This document shows, piece by piece, positions 22,173 through 33,817 of a stretch of DNA of 64,000 nucleotides. A model generated the notes under the pieces. That model did not search any database. It had not been told where the DNA came from and was given only the letters and a program-made list of their open reading frames with translations. How positions within the stretch are numbered: the first letter of the stretch is position 1; each line of letters opens with the position of its first letter. The stretch comes from Amaurobius ferox (lineage: Eukaryota; Arthropoda; Arachnida; Araneae; Amaurobiidae): the NCBI GenBank assembly GCA_951213105.1, contig OX578153.1, positions 52,792,520 to 52,856,519 on the forward strand. Direction: 5' to 3'. The position numbers were made by a program, and so were the translations under genes.

Positions 22173-22640
22173 GACTCATCACTTTTTCTGATAATGTTGA
22201 AACCTCAACTCTTGAGAAATGATGAACCTCGGTTTACTGAATTTATTTTAATTGACTCATCACTTTTTCTGAAAAAGTTGAAATCTCAACTCTTATGAAA
22301 TGCTAAACCCCGATCTACTGAATTTTTTAATTGACTCATCAGTTTTTCTGATAAAGTTGAACCATCTTAGAAATGCTTAACCTCGGTTTACTGAATTTTT
22401 TTTAATTGACTAATCACTTTTTCTAATAAAGTTGAAACCTCAACTCTTGAGAAATCGTGAATCTCGGTTTACTGAATTTTTTTTATTGTCTCATCACTTT
22501 TCTGATAAAGTTGAAATCTCAACTCTTGAGCAATGCTGAACCTCGGTTTACTGAATATTTTTGCATTAACTCATCGCTTTTTCTGTTAAAGTTGAAACCT
22601 CCACTCTTGAGAAATGCTAAACCTCGGTTTACTGAATTTT
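22173..22640 (+). repeat. 79-bp tandem repeat, six units
   Basis: Units start at about 22173, 22254, 22333, 22408, 22488 and 22568, each with CTCATCACTTTTTCTGATAAAG, CTCAACTCTTGAGAAATG and CCTCGGTTTACTGAATTT. A seventh partial unit is at 23545-23610, beyond the A-type insertion. Spacers are not unique, so this is a satellite and not a CRISPR array. Confidence 0.88.
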
Positions 22641-23532
22641 TACTTTCCTTATATACATAATGTATAAGGAAAGTATTGTGACGGGGTCGAAAATTCGAAT
22701 TAGATTTATCGACGGAAGAGCACGTTTCAAGCATCCCTGATCACGAATCAAATATTTTTGAAGTGAAGTCTGTGTGTGTGTGTGTGTCAGTGAGACTGTG
22801 GAGACGATAAATGACGAAAGAATGTACCGATTCGAACGAAATTTAGTACAAAAATCACAATCCGTGAACACTAGAAGCCTATTGTTTTTATACGGAATCG
22901 AATGTTCAGAACCCCTCTAAATTTTCGAGTGAAATTTTGAAAACATCGTCAAAAAATCAAAACCGCTAATAAAGTTACGCAAATAGACATTTCTTATGTA
23001 ATTTTTTATTAGAAAACGATTGGCATAAATTTTAGACCGCTAACATGAACCGTTCTCGAGATATTGCACATCTTTCAAAAAAATTATCAAAAAGTTAAAT
23101 AAAATGAAAAAAAAAATTTCCTATTGAGAAACATGTTCGCTTTTCATATCTAATACCATGCGATAAATTGGGTAACATCATTCTCGTGGATCTAGCTCGT
23201 TCCATTCATGAAAAAAGATACTTTGTGTAATACGTTTGTATTTGAACGTCAATAGTCATTTGTCTGTTGTAAGAAAGCTTATTTCTTCGTCCATAACGGT
23301 TGGCGAGATTTTGGCGACGAATTTAGCGGAGTGTCGCCAACTTGGCGACTTTTTGAAATGTTGCCAAATTAACGAAATTCTCGCCAAATAGATGAAAATG
23401 ACGACTAATTGTCGAAAATTCAATATCTTGGAAAGAATATAAGTATCTACTATAAGAAAAACCTATTTTTTTACTGTAAAAGTAGTAAATTCATTACATT
23501 ATATAAGGAAAGTCATGTGTTGCCCACATCAT
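22641..23532 (-). mobile_element. A-type element inserted in the 79-bp satellite
   Basis: Runs from TACTTTCCTTATATACATAA to GTTGCCCACATCAT. Because it interrupts a satellite, the empty site is known from the neighbouring units: GAA, a run of T, then AATTG. The element sits inside that T run with no target duplication beyond T bases. Confidence 0.88.
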
Positions 23533-23544
23533 ATTTTTTTAATT

Positions 23545-23610
23545 GTCTCATCACTTTTTCTGATAAAGTTGAAACGTCAAATCTTGAACCTTGGTTTACT
23601 CAATCTGTTT
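23545..23610 (+). repeat. Satellite unit displaced by the A-type insertion
   Basis: Continues the 22173-22640 array (TCTCATCACTTTTTCTGATAAAG..GGTTTACTCAATCTG) after the A-type element, with a 10-base deletion. Confidence 0.8.
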
Positions 23611-23941
23611 TGCAGTAAACCAAGGAAGATGACGGTGGTGGAAATAATTTTTCGCTAATAAAATTCAGTTTCAGAACCTATTACGGCAGAAGACTTTCAA
23701 GATAACCTGAAGATGAGCAAGAGACAAAATATCAATCAAGTACGCACTGCAATACACCGAACAGCGGAATGAGAGTACAGATAACATAGTTATACATTTA
23801 GTGAATGAGGGCAGATAGGAGAGTGAAGAAGAGGGTGATATGGGTCCAGGAGAAAGCCCAAGAACTGCACATACTGAGGGCCTAGATTAAGACCGTACTG
23901 CAATACATCGAACAGCAAAATGAGTACACATAAGCAAACAA
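23611..23941. other. Spacer with a short duplicated word
   Basis: CACTGCAATACACCGAACAGC at 23745 recurs in altered form at 23896. A segment at 23678-23740 lies between a possible acceptor (CAGTTTCAG) and donor (GTACGC) with an open frame of about 20 codons; too short to call. Confidence 0.4.
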
Positions 23942-24226
23942 TGGGCGCGGTAGCCCATTGGTTAGCGCGCTGAAGTTGCACTCGGTAGGCCCGGGTTCGA
24001 TTCCAACCACTGCCAAAACTGCCGCCGTGTTCACGCGGAGTACGATCACGTTAAACATGTGGGTCCGTAAGTCTTTCCGAGAGGTTGGTGGTAGGGGAAG
24101 GAGGGTACGGTCCCTGTGGATGCCTCCCCCACTGGGTTCCGGTCCAAATTGGGTGGCACTTCCCGTCCGTCCAAACAGTTACCTTACACCTTTCTGGTAG
24201 GTCGGACGGTCTGGGTCTCAACAACA
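23942..24226 (+). mobile_element. tRNA-derived SINE with intact target duplication
   Basis: Head GGTAGCCCATTGGTTAGCGCG (A box) and GGGTTCGATTCC (B box), body with GTACGATCACGTTAAACATG and CCTTCC-type GAGAGGTTGGTGG blocks, and the stem-loop tail ending TCAACAACA. The 14-mer ACATAAGCAAACAA flanks it at 23928-23941 and 24227-24240. It is the proximal partner in the amplification that follows. Confidence 0.92.
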
Positions 24227-24248
24227 ACATAAGCAAACAAACACATGT

Positions 24249-25190
24249 TACTTTCCTTATATACATAATGTATAAGGAAAGTATTATGACGGGGTCGAAA
24301 ATTCGAATTCGAGTTTTCGACGGGAGAGCACATTTCAAGCATCCCTGATCAGGAATCAAACATTTTTGAAGTGATGTCTGTGTGTGTGTGTGTGAAAGTA
24401 TGTGTGTGTGTGAAAGTATGTGTGTGTTTGTCAGTGTGTCTGTGGAGACGATAACTGACGAACGAAATGGACCGATTCGAACGAAATTTGGTACAAAAAT
24501 CACTATCCGCAAACACTGGAAGCCTATTGTTTTTATATGCAATCGAATGTTCAGAACCCCCAAATTTTCGAGTGAAATTTTGAAAAAATCGTCAAAAAAT
24601 CAAAACTGCTAATAAAGTTACGCCAATAGACATTTCTTATATAAATTTTCATTAGAAAACGATTAACATAAATTTTAGAACGCTAACATGAACCGTTCTC
24701 AAGATATAATACATTTTTCAAAAAAGTTATCAAAAAGTCAAATAAAAAAAAATTTCTATTGAGAAACATGTTCACTTTTCATATGTAATACCATGCGATA
24801 AATTGGGTGACATCATTCTCGTGGAACTAGTTCGTTCCATTCAGGAGAAAAGATACTTTGAGTAATACTTTTGTATTTGAACGGCAATAGTCATTTATCT
24901 GCTGTAAGAATAACTTATTTCTCCGTCCATAACGCTTGGCGAAATTTTGGCGATGAATTTGGCGGAATGTCGCGAACTTGGCGACATTTTTATTTGTTGC
25001 CAAATTAACAAAAATCTCGCCAAATGGATAAAAATGACGGCAAATCAATGAAAATGACGACTAATTGAAGAAAATTCAATATCTTGGAAAGAATATAAGT
25101 ATCTACTATAAGAATAACATTTTTTTTAACTGTAAAGGTAGTAAATTCATTGCATTATATAAGGAAAGTCATATGTTGCCCACAACAGAT
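24249..25190 (-). mobile_element. A-type element (unit 1; repeated at 26393, 28620, 30782)
   Basis: Palindrome TACTTTCCTTATATACATAA first, CATATGTTGCCCACAACAGAT last. The hairpin end has ACAACAGAT instead of ACATCAGAT, which marks all four array copies (ending 25190, 27352, 29579 and 31741). Confidence 0.88.
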
Positions 25191-25289
25191 TTATTTTCTT
25201 TCCGCACATATTTCGTCAACGGCAGGAATGGCGGATCCTATCCAAGGGATCATTGGAACGGGAACATTAAGCCAAATGTCAGGGCTAAT

Positions 25290-25948
25290 CTATATAATAA
25301 AAGGCAATGTCTGTGTGTCTGTCTTATACACTATACGTTTCGCGACCGCGCGTCGGAGAGCTACGAAATTTGGCAATCGGAGACCCGGGGGGGAGGGAAG
25401 GGGACACGTGAAAACCGATTTTTAAAATTTTAATTATTTTTTTATTTATTTAATGTTTTATGCGATTTCGACCGTTTTTTGCCGTTTTTGCCCTTTTTTC
25501 TCCACGATCCAGACATCGTAGAAAAAAACAAATTACACCATCGGAAAGAGCAGAGAATTTCGAGTAAAAATATATCAATTTCAAATCTGAATTTCGATTT
25601 CTAATATTTTTTAAAGATTTTAAAACAAAAGTCACTTTTTGCTCAAGAAAACGATTTTTGGTTTTTAAATTCTCGCATCGTGAAAAGTACTCATAATTTC
25701 GACTAATAATTTACATTTTCAGAAAGGTCAAACATCTGGCATTCTTACAAGTCTAATCTGGTCCAGAAATAATGAAAATTGCCTTCAGGATCGCAATTTT
25801 AAAGACGTCATGATTTTAAATTTCTCGCCGTTCCGCTCGGCGTGACGCTTCGTGTCTCCCCCGCTGAAGCAGGGAAGGTGGTGGGTGGGGACGTCAAGGT
25901 GGAGGTGACGTCACGGTTCTGAATAGAGCGCCTTTGCTCTATATAAAT
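25290..25948 (+). mobile_element. Family G element (unit 1; repeated at 27452, 29679, 31841)
   Basis: Starts CTATATAATAAAAGGCAATG with a GTCTGTGTGTCTGTC tract, contains GCGACCGCGCGTCGGAGAGC and GAAATTTGGC, and ends with the hairpin AGAGCGCCTTTGCTCT followed by ATATAAAT. The start microsatellite plus terminal hairpin again suggest a non-autonomous rolling-circle element; not proven. No coding capacity. Confidence 0.6.
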
Positions 25949-26107
25949 TATTATATTTATATTTTAAATGATGGGACGATCTGGATTTTTTAAATGTATA
26001 TTTTAACTTTTGGATATTTTAATTTTATGGTTATTTTAAATGATGGAACAATGAAACAATGGAATGAGGATGATGGAATTAAGCATATGGTCATTTTAAA
26101 TTGCAAA

Positions 26108-26370
26108 TTAGCGCGCGGGAAGTTAGCGGTAGGCCCGGGTTCGATTCCCGCCACTGCCAAAACTGCCGCCGTGTTTACGTGGAATAAGATCACGTTAAAT
26201 ATGTGGGTCCGTAAGTCCTTCCGAGAGGTTGGTGGTAGGGGAAGTAGGGTACGGTCCCTGTGGATGCCTCCCCCACTGGGTTCCGGTCCAAATTGGGTGG
26301 CACTTCCCGTCCGTCCAAACAGTTACCTTACACCTTTCTGGTAGGTCGGACGGTCTGGGTCTCAACAACA
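26108..26370 (+). mobile_element. Recombinant SINE between units 1 and 2 (also 28335-28597, 30497-30759)
   Basis: The 5' half (GGAAGTTAGCGG, TTTACGTGGAAT, GGGGAAGTAGGG) matches the distal SINE at 32659, and the 3' half (GGTCCAAATT, CCCGTCCGTCC) plus ACATAAGCAAACAA matches the proximal SINE at 23942. The A box is damaged (TTAGCGCGCGGG only), the B box is intact. The switch lies within 39 bp. Confidence 0.88.
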
Positions 26371-28455
26371 ACATAAGCAAACAAACACATGTTACTTTCC
26401 TTATATACATAATGTATAAGGAAAGTATTATGACGGGGTCGAAAATTCGAATTCGAGTTTTCGACGGGAGAGCACATTTCAAGCATCCCTGATCAGGAAT
26501 CAAACATTTTTGAAGTGATGTCTGTGTGTGTGTGTGTGAAAGTATGTGTGTGTGTGAAAGTATGTGTGTGTGTGAAAGTATGTGTGTGTTTGTCAGTGTG
26601 TCTGTGGAGACGATAACTGACGAACGAAATGGACCGATTCGAACGAAATTTGGTACAAAAATCACTATCCGTAAACACTGGAAGCCTATTGTTTTTATAT
26701 GCAATCGAATGTTCAGAACCCCCAAATTTTCGAGTGAAATTTTGAAAAAATCGTCAAAAAATCAAAACTGCTAATAAAGTTACGCCAATAGACATTTCTT
26801 ATATAAATTTTCATTAGAAAACGATTAACATAAATTTTAGAACGCTAACATGAACCGTTCTCAAGATATAATACATTTTTCAAAAAAGTTATCAAAAAGT
26901 CAAATAAAAAAAAATTTCTATTGAGAAACATGTTCACTTTTCATATGTAATACCATGCGATAAATTGGGTGACATCATTCTCGTGGAACTAGTTCGTTCC
27001 ATTCAGGAGAAAAGATACTTTGAGTAATACTTTTGTATTTGAACGGCAATAGTCATTTATCTGCTGTAAGAATAACTTATTTCTCCGTCCATAACGCTTG
27101 GCGAAATTTTGGCGATGAATTTGGCGGAATGTCGCGAACTTGGTGACATTTTTATTTGTTGCCAAATTAACAAAAATCTCGCCAAATGGATAAAAATGAC
27201 GGCAAATCAATGAAAATGACGACTAATTGAAGAAAATTCAATATCTTGGAAAGAATATAAGTATCTACTATAAGAATAACATTTTTTTTAACTGTAAAGG
27301 TAGTAAATTCATTGCATTATATAAGGAAAGTCATATGTTGCCCACAACAGATTTATTTTCTTTCCGCACATATTTCGTCAACGGCAGGAATGGCGGATCC
27401 TATCCAAGGGATCATTGGAACGGGAACATTAAGCCAAATGTCAGGGCTAATCTATATAATAAAAGGCAATGTCTGTGTGTCTGTCTTATACACTATACGT
27501 TTCGCGACCGCGCGTCGGAGAGCTACGAAATTTGGCAATCGGAGACCCGGGGGGGAGGGAAGGGGACACGTGAAAACCGATTTTTAAAATTTTAATTATT
27601 TTTTTATTTATTTAATGTTTTATGCGATTTCGACCGTTTTTTGCCGTTTTTGCCCTTTTTTCTCCACGATCCAGACATCGTAGAAAAAAACAAATTACAC
27701 CATCGGAAAGAGCAGAGAATTTCGAGTAAAAATATATCAATTTCAAATCTGAATTTCGATTTCTAATATTTTTTAAAGATTTTAAAACAAAAGTCACTTT
27801 TTGCTCAAGAAAACGATTTTTGGTTTTTAAATTCTCGCATCGTGAAAAGTACTCATAATTTCGACTAATAATTTACATTTTCAGAAAGGTCAAACATCTG
27901 GCATTCTTACAAGTCTAATCTGGTCCAGAAATAATGAAAATTGCCTTCAGGATGGCAATTTTAAAGACGTCATGATTTTAAATTTCTCGCCGTTCCGCTC
28001 GGCGTGACGCTTCGTTTCTCCCCCGCTGAAGCAGGGAAGGTGGTGGGTGGGGACGTCAAGGTGGAGGTGACGTCACGGTTCTGAATAGAGCGCCTTTGCT
28101 CTATATAAATTATTATATTTATATTTTAAATGATGGGACGATCTGGATTTTTTAAATGTATATTTTAACAAAAGTTATTTTAATATAGGATATTTTATTT
28201 TATATTTTTTAATAATTTTATATTTTATATATTTTTAAGGATATTTTAATTTTATGGTTATTTTAAATGATGGAACAATGAAACAATGGAATGAGGATGA
28301 TGGAATTAAGCATATGGTCATTTTAAATTGCAAATTAGCGCGCGGGAAGTTAGCGGTAGGCCCGGGTTCGATTCCCGCCACTGCCAAAACTGCCGCCGTG
28401 TTTACGTGGAATAAGATCACGTTAAATATGTGGGTCCGTAAGTCCTTCCGAGAGG
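26229..28455 (+). repeat. Tandem segmental unit 2 (2,227 bp)
   Basis: Same contents as unit 1: A-type 26393-27352, family G 27452-28110, recombinant SINE from 28335. It carries an extra 65 bp of AT-rich sequence near 28168-28235 and the private change GGTGACATTT near 27143. Confidence 0.92.
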
Positions 28456-30617
28456 TTGGTGGTAGGGGAAGTAGGGTACGGTCCCTGTGGATGCCTCCCC
28501 CACTGGGTTCCGGTCCAAATTGGGTGGCACTTCCCGTCCGTCCAAACAGTTACCTTACACCTTTCTGGTAGGTCGGACGGTCTGGGTCTCAACAACAACA
28601 TAAGCAAACAAACACATGTTACTTTCCTTATATACATAATGTATAAGGAAAGTATTATGACGGGGTCGAAAATTCGAATTCGAGTTTTCGACGGGAGAGC
28701 ACATTTCAAGCATCCCTGATCAGGAATCAAACATTTTTGAAGTGATGTCTGTGTGTGTGTGTGTGAAAGTATGTGTGTGTGTGAAAGTATGTGTGTGTGT
28801 GAAAGTATGTGTGTGTTTGTCAGTGTGTCTGTGGAGACGATAACTGACGAACGAAATGGACCGATTCGAACGAAATTTGGTACAAAAATCACTATCCGTA
28901 AACACTGGAAGCCTATTGTTTTTATATGCAATCGAATGTTCAGAACCCCCAAATTTTCGAGTGAAATTTTGAAAAAATCGTCAAAAAATCAAAACTGCTA
29001 ATAAAGTTACGCCAATAGACATTTCTTATATAAATTTTCATTAGAAAACGATTAACATAAATTTTAGAACGCTAACATGAACCGTTCTCAAGATATAATA
29101 CATTTTTCAAAAAAGTTATCAAAAAGTCAAATAAAAAAAAATTTCTATTGAGAAACATGTTCACTTTTCATATGTAATACCATGCGATAAATTGGGTGAC
29201 ATCATTCTCGTGGAACTAGTTCGTTCCATTCAGGAGAAAAGATACTTTGAGTAATACTTTTGTATTTGAACGGCAATAGTCATTTATCTGCTGTAAGAAT
29301 AACTTATTTCACCGTCCATAACGCTTGGCGAAATTTTGGCGATGAATTTGGCGGAATGTCGCGAACTTGGCGACATTTTTATTTGTTGCCAAATTAACAA
29401 AAATCTCGCCAAATGGATAAAAATGACGGCAAATCAATGAAAATGACGACTAATTGAAGAAAATTCAATATCTTGGAAAGAATATAAGTATCTACTATAA
29501 GAATAACATTTTTTTTAACTGTAAAGGTAGTAAATTCATTGCATTATATAAGGAAAGTCATATGTTGCCCACAACAGATTTATTTTCTTTCCGCACATAT
29601 TTCGTCAACGGCAGGAATGGCGGATCCTATCCAAGGGATCATTGGAACGGGAACATTAAGCCAAATGTCAGGGCTAATCTATATAATAAAAGGCAATGTC
29701 TGTGTGTCTGTCTTATACACTATACGTTTCGCGACCGCGCGTCGGAGAGCTACGAAATTTGGCAATCGGAGACCCGGGGGGGAGGGAAGGGGACACGTGA
29801 AAACCGATTTTTAAAATTTTAATTATTTTTTTATTTATTTAATGTTTTATGCGATTTCGACCGTTTTTTGCCGTTTTTGCCCTTTTTTCTCCACGATCCA
29901 GACATCGTAGAAAAAAACAAATTACACCATCGGAAAGAGCAGAGAATTTCGAGTAAAAATATATCAATTTCAAATCTGAATTTCGATTTCTAATATTTTT
30001 TAAAGATTTTAAAACAAAAGTCACTTTTTGCTCAAGAAAACGATTTTTGGTTTTTAAATTCTCGCATCGTGAAAAGTACTCATAATTTCGACTAATAATT
30101 TACATTTTCAGAAAGGTCAAACATCTGGCATTCTTACAAGTCTAATCTGGTCCAGAAATAATGAAAATTGCCTTCAGGATCGCAATTTTAAAGACGTCAT
30201 GATTTTAAATTTCTCGCCGTTCCGCTCGGCGTGACGCTTCGTTTCTCCCCCGCTGAAGCAGGGAAGGTGGTGGGTGGGGACGTCAAGGTGGAGGTGACGT
30301 CACGGTTCTGAATAGAGCGCCTTTGCTCTATATAAATTATTATATTTATATTTTAAATGATGGGACGATCTGGATTTTTTAAATGTATATTTTAACTTTT
30401 GGATATTTTAATTTTATGGTTATTTTAAATGATGGAACAATGAAACAATGGAATGAGGATGATGGAATTAAGCATATGGTCATTTTAAATTGCAAATTAG
30501 CGCGCGGGAAGTTAGCGGTAGGCCCGGGTTCGATTCCCGCCACTGCCAAAACTGCCGCCGTGTTTACGTGGAATAAGATCACGTTAAATATGTGGGTCCG
30601 TAAGTCCTTCCGAGAGG
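28456..30617 (+). repeat. Tandem segmental unit 3 (2,162 bp)
   Basis: A-type 28620-29579, family G 29679-30337, recombinant SINE from 30497. Shares TTTCACCGTCC with unit 4 but GGATCGCAA with unit 1. Confidence 0.92.
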
Positions 30618-32779
30618 TTGGTGGTAGGGGAAGTAGGGTACGGTCCCTGTGGATGCCTCCCCCACTGGGTTCCGGTCCAAATTGGGTGGCACTTCCCGTC
30701 CGTCCAAACAGTTACCTTACACCTTTCTGGTAGGTCGGACGGTCTGGGTCTCAACAACAACATAAGCAAACAAACACATGTTACTTTCCTTATATACATA
30801 ATGTATAAGGAAAGTATTATGACGGGGTCGAAAATTCGAATTCGAGTTTTCGACGGGAGAGCACATTTCAAGCATCCCTGATCAGGAATCAAACATTTTT
30901 GAAGTGATGTCTGTGTGTGTGTGTGTGAAAGTATGTGTGTGTGTGAAAGTATGTGTGTGTGTGAAAGTATGTGTGTGTTTGTCAGTGTGTCTGTGGAGAC
31001 GATAACTGACGAACGAAATGGACCGATTCGAACGAAATTTGGTACAAAAATCACTATCCGTAAACACTGGAAGCCTATTGTTTTTATATGCAATCGAATG
31101 TTCAGAACCCCCAAATTTTCGAGTGAAATTTTGAAAAAATCGTCAAAAAATCAAAACTGCTAATAAAGTTACGCCAATAGACATTTCTTATATAAATTTT
31201 CATTAGAAAACGATTAACATAAATTTTAGAACGCTAACATGAACCGTTCTCAAGATATAATACATTTTTCAAAAAAGTTATCAAAAAGTCAAATAAAAAA
31301 AAATTTCTATTGAGAAACATGTTCACTTTTCATATGTAATACCATGCGATAAATTGGGTGACATCATTCTCGTGGAACTAGTTCGTTCCATTCAGGAGAA
31401 AAGATACTTTGAGTAATACTTTTGTATTTGAACGGCAATAGTCATTTATCTGCTGTAAGAATAACTTATTTCACCGTCCATAACGCTTGGCGAAATTTTG
31501 GCGATGAATTTGGCGGAATGTCGCGAACTTGGCGACATTTTTATTTGTTGCCAAATTAACAAAAATCTCGCCAAATGGATAAAAATGACGGCAAATCAAT
31601 GAAAATGACGACTAATTGAAGAAAATTCAATATCTTGGAAAGAATATAAGTATCTACTATAAGAATAACATTTTTTTTAACTGTAAAGGTAGTAAATTCA
31701 TTGCATTATATAAGGAAAGTCATATGTTGCCCACAACAGATTTATTTTCTTTCCGCACATATTTCGTCAACGGCAGGAATGGCGGATCCTATCCAAGGGA
31801 TCATTGGAACGGGAACATTAAGCCAAATGTCAGGGCTAATCTATATAATAAAAGGCAATGTCTGTGTGTCTGTCTTATACACTATACGTTTCGCGACCGC
31901 GCGTCGGAGAGCTACGAAATTTGGCAATCGGAGACCCGGGGGGGAGGGAAGGGGACACGTGAAAACCGATTTTTAAAATTTTAATTATTTTTTTATTTAT
32001 TTAATGTTTTATGCGATTTCGACCGTTTTTTGCCGTTTTTGCCCTTTTTTCTCCACGATCCAGACATCGTAGAAAAAAACAAATTACACCATCGGAAAGA
32101 GCAGAGAATTTCGAGTAAAAATATATCAATTTCAAATCTGAATTTCGATTTCTAATATTTTTTAAAGATTTTAAAACAAAAGTCACTTTTTGCTCAAGAA
32201 AACGATTTTTGGTTTTTAAATTCTCGCATCGTGAAAAGTACTCATAATTTCGACTAATAATTTACATTTTCAGAAAGGTCAAACATCTGGCATTCTTACA
32301 AGTCTAATCTGGTCCAGAAATAATGAAAATTGCCTTCAGGATGGCAATTTTAAAGACGTCATGATTTTAAATTTCTCGCCGTTCCGCTCGGCGTGACGCT
32401 TCGTTTCTCCCCCGCTGAAGCAGGGAAGGTGGTGGGTGGGGACGTCAAGGTGGAGGTGACGTCACGGTTCTGAATAGAGCGCCTTTGCTCTATATAAATT
32501 ATTATATTTATATTTTAAATGATGGGACGATCTGGATTTTTTAAATGTATATTTTAACTTTTGGATATTTTAATTTTATGGTTATTTTAAATGATGGAAC
32601 AATGAAACAATGGAATGAGGATGATGGAATTAAGCATATGGTCATTTTAAATTGCAAATTAGCGCGCGGGAAGTTAGCGGTAGGCCCGGGTTCGATTCCC
32701 GCCACTGCCAAAACTGCCGCCGTGTTTACGTGGAATACGATCACGTTAAATATGTGGGTCCGTAAGTCCTTCCGAGAGG
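30618..32779 (+). repeat. Tandem segmental unit 4 (2,162 bp)
   Basis: A-type 30782-31741, family G 31841-32499, then the distal SINE. Shares GGATGGCAA with unit 2 and TTTCACCGTCC with unit 3. Confidence 0.92.
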
Positions 32780-32851
32780 TTGGTGGTAGGGGAAGTAGGG
32801 TACGGTCCCTGTGGATGCCTCCCCCACTGGGTTCCCGTCTAAATTGGGTGA
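32659..32851 (+). mobile_element. Distal SINE partner, lacks 3' tail
   Basis: Same 5' markers as the recombinant SINEs but GGAATACGATC where they have GGAATAAGATC, and CCCGTCTAAATTGGGTG at its 3' side. It ends without the stem-loop tail and runs into the linker GAATATGTAGAAAGTTATGG. Confidence 0.85.
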
Positions 32852-33817
32852 ATATGTAGAAAGTTATGGAGATTGTCGCGGAGGGCGCGGCAGCCCAGTG
32901 GTTAGCGCGCGGGAATTGCACTCAGTAGGCCCGGGTTCGATTCCCGCCACTGCCAAAACTTACGCCACGTTCACGCAGAGTACGATCACGTTAAACATGT
33001 GGGTTCGTGAGTCCTTCCGAGAGGTTGGTGGTAGGGGAAGGAGGGTACGGTCTAAATTGGGTGAATAAAAAGAAAGTTATGGAGATTGTCGCGGAGGGCG
33101 AAGTAGCCCAGTGGTTAGCGCGCGGGAATTGCACGCGGTAGGCCCGGGTTCGATTTCCGCCACTGACATGGAGTACGATCACGTTAAACATATGGGTCCG
33201 TATGTTTTTCCGAGAGGTTGGTGGTAGGGGAAGGAGGGTACGTTCCCTGTGGATGCCTCCCCCACTGGGTTCCGGTCTAAATTGGGTGGCACATCCTGGC
33301 CGTCCAACCAGTTACCAGGCCCGGGTTCGATTCCTAAAATTGCCGCCGTGTTTACGCGGAGTACGAGCACGTTAAACATGTGGGTCCGTGAGTCCTTCCG
33401 AGAAGTTGGTGGTAGGGGAAGGAGGGTACGGTCTAAATTGGATGAATAAAAAGAAAGTTATGGAGATTGTCGCGTAGGGCAAAGTAGCCCAATGGTTAGC
33501 GCGCGGAAATTGCACTCGGTAGGCCCGGGTTCGATTCCCAAAATTGCCGCCGTGTTTACGCGGAGTACGATCACGTTAAACATGTGGGTCTGTAAGTCCT
33601 TCCGAGAGGTTGGTGGTAGGGGAAGAAGGGTACGGTCCCTGTGGATGCTTCTCCCACTTGGTTCCGGTCTAAATTGGGTGAATAAAAAGAAAGTTATGAA
33701 GAATATCGCGGAGGGTGAAGTACCCCAGTGGTTAGTGCGCGGGATTTGCACTTGGTAGGCCCGGGTTCGATTCCCAAAATTGCCGTATAAAAATAAAGTT
33801 ATGGAGATTGTCGCGGA
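32852..33817 (+). repeat. Tandem array of tailless SINE units
   Basis: Heads with GTAGCCCAGTGGTTAGCGCG or relics start near 32882, 33094, 33318, 33472 and 33710. B boxes (GGTTCGATT) follow each. Units end at GTCTAAATTGG and are joined by the linker GAATAAAAAGAAAG..GGAGATTGTCGCGGA in place of the usual tail. Unit spacing varies (about 110-240 bp) through internal deletions. Such arrays can arise by unequal exchange or by transcripts spanning adjacent copies. Confidence 0.8.

Larger units (their letters stand above)
24085..26228 (+). repeat. Tandem segmental unit 1 (2,144 bp)
   Basis: Contains SINE 3' half, an A-type element in minus orientation (24249-25190), a family G element (25290-25948) and the 5' part of a recombinant SINE. 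It is 18 bp shorter than units 3 and 4 because one AAAGTATGTGTGTGTGTG block is absent. Boundaries are set arbitrarily at the same base of each SINE. The predicted proteins of 61-176 residues repeat in every unit and are not genes. Confidence 0.92.

Noticed and set aside
22173..22640. CRISPR-like regular array
   Set aside because: Units are similar along their whole 79 bp with no unique spacers, no leader and no Cas genes; it is a satellite in a eukaryotic genome.
25065..25433. Frames of 122 residues (KKIQYLGKNISIYY..) repeated in each unit
   Set aside because: They cross from an A-type element into family G and have no codon constraint; variants of the same words occur in every A copy as non-coding sequence.
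26195..26725. Frames of 170-176 residues on the minus strand, repeated at 24051, 26195, 28422 and 30584
   Set aside because: They read through the SINE tail, the A-type palindrome and the GT tract; their identity only reflects the tandem units.
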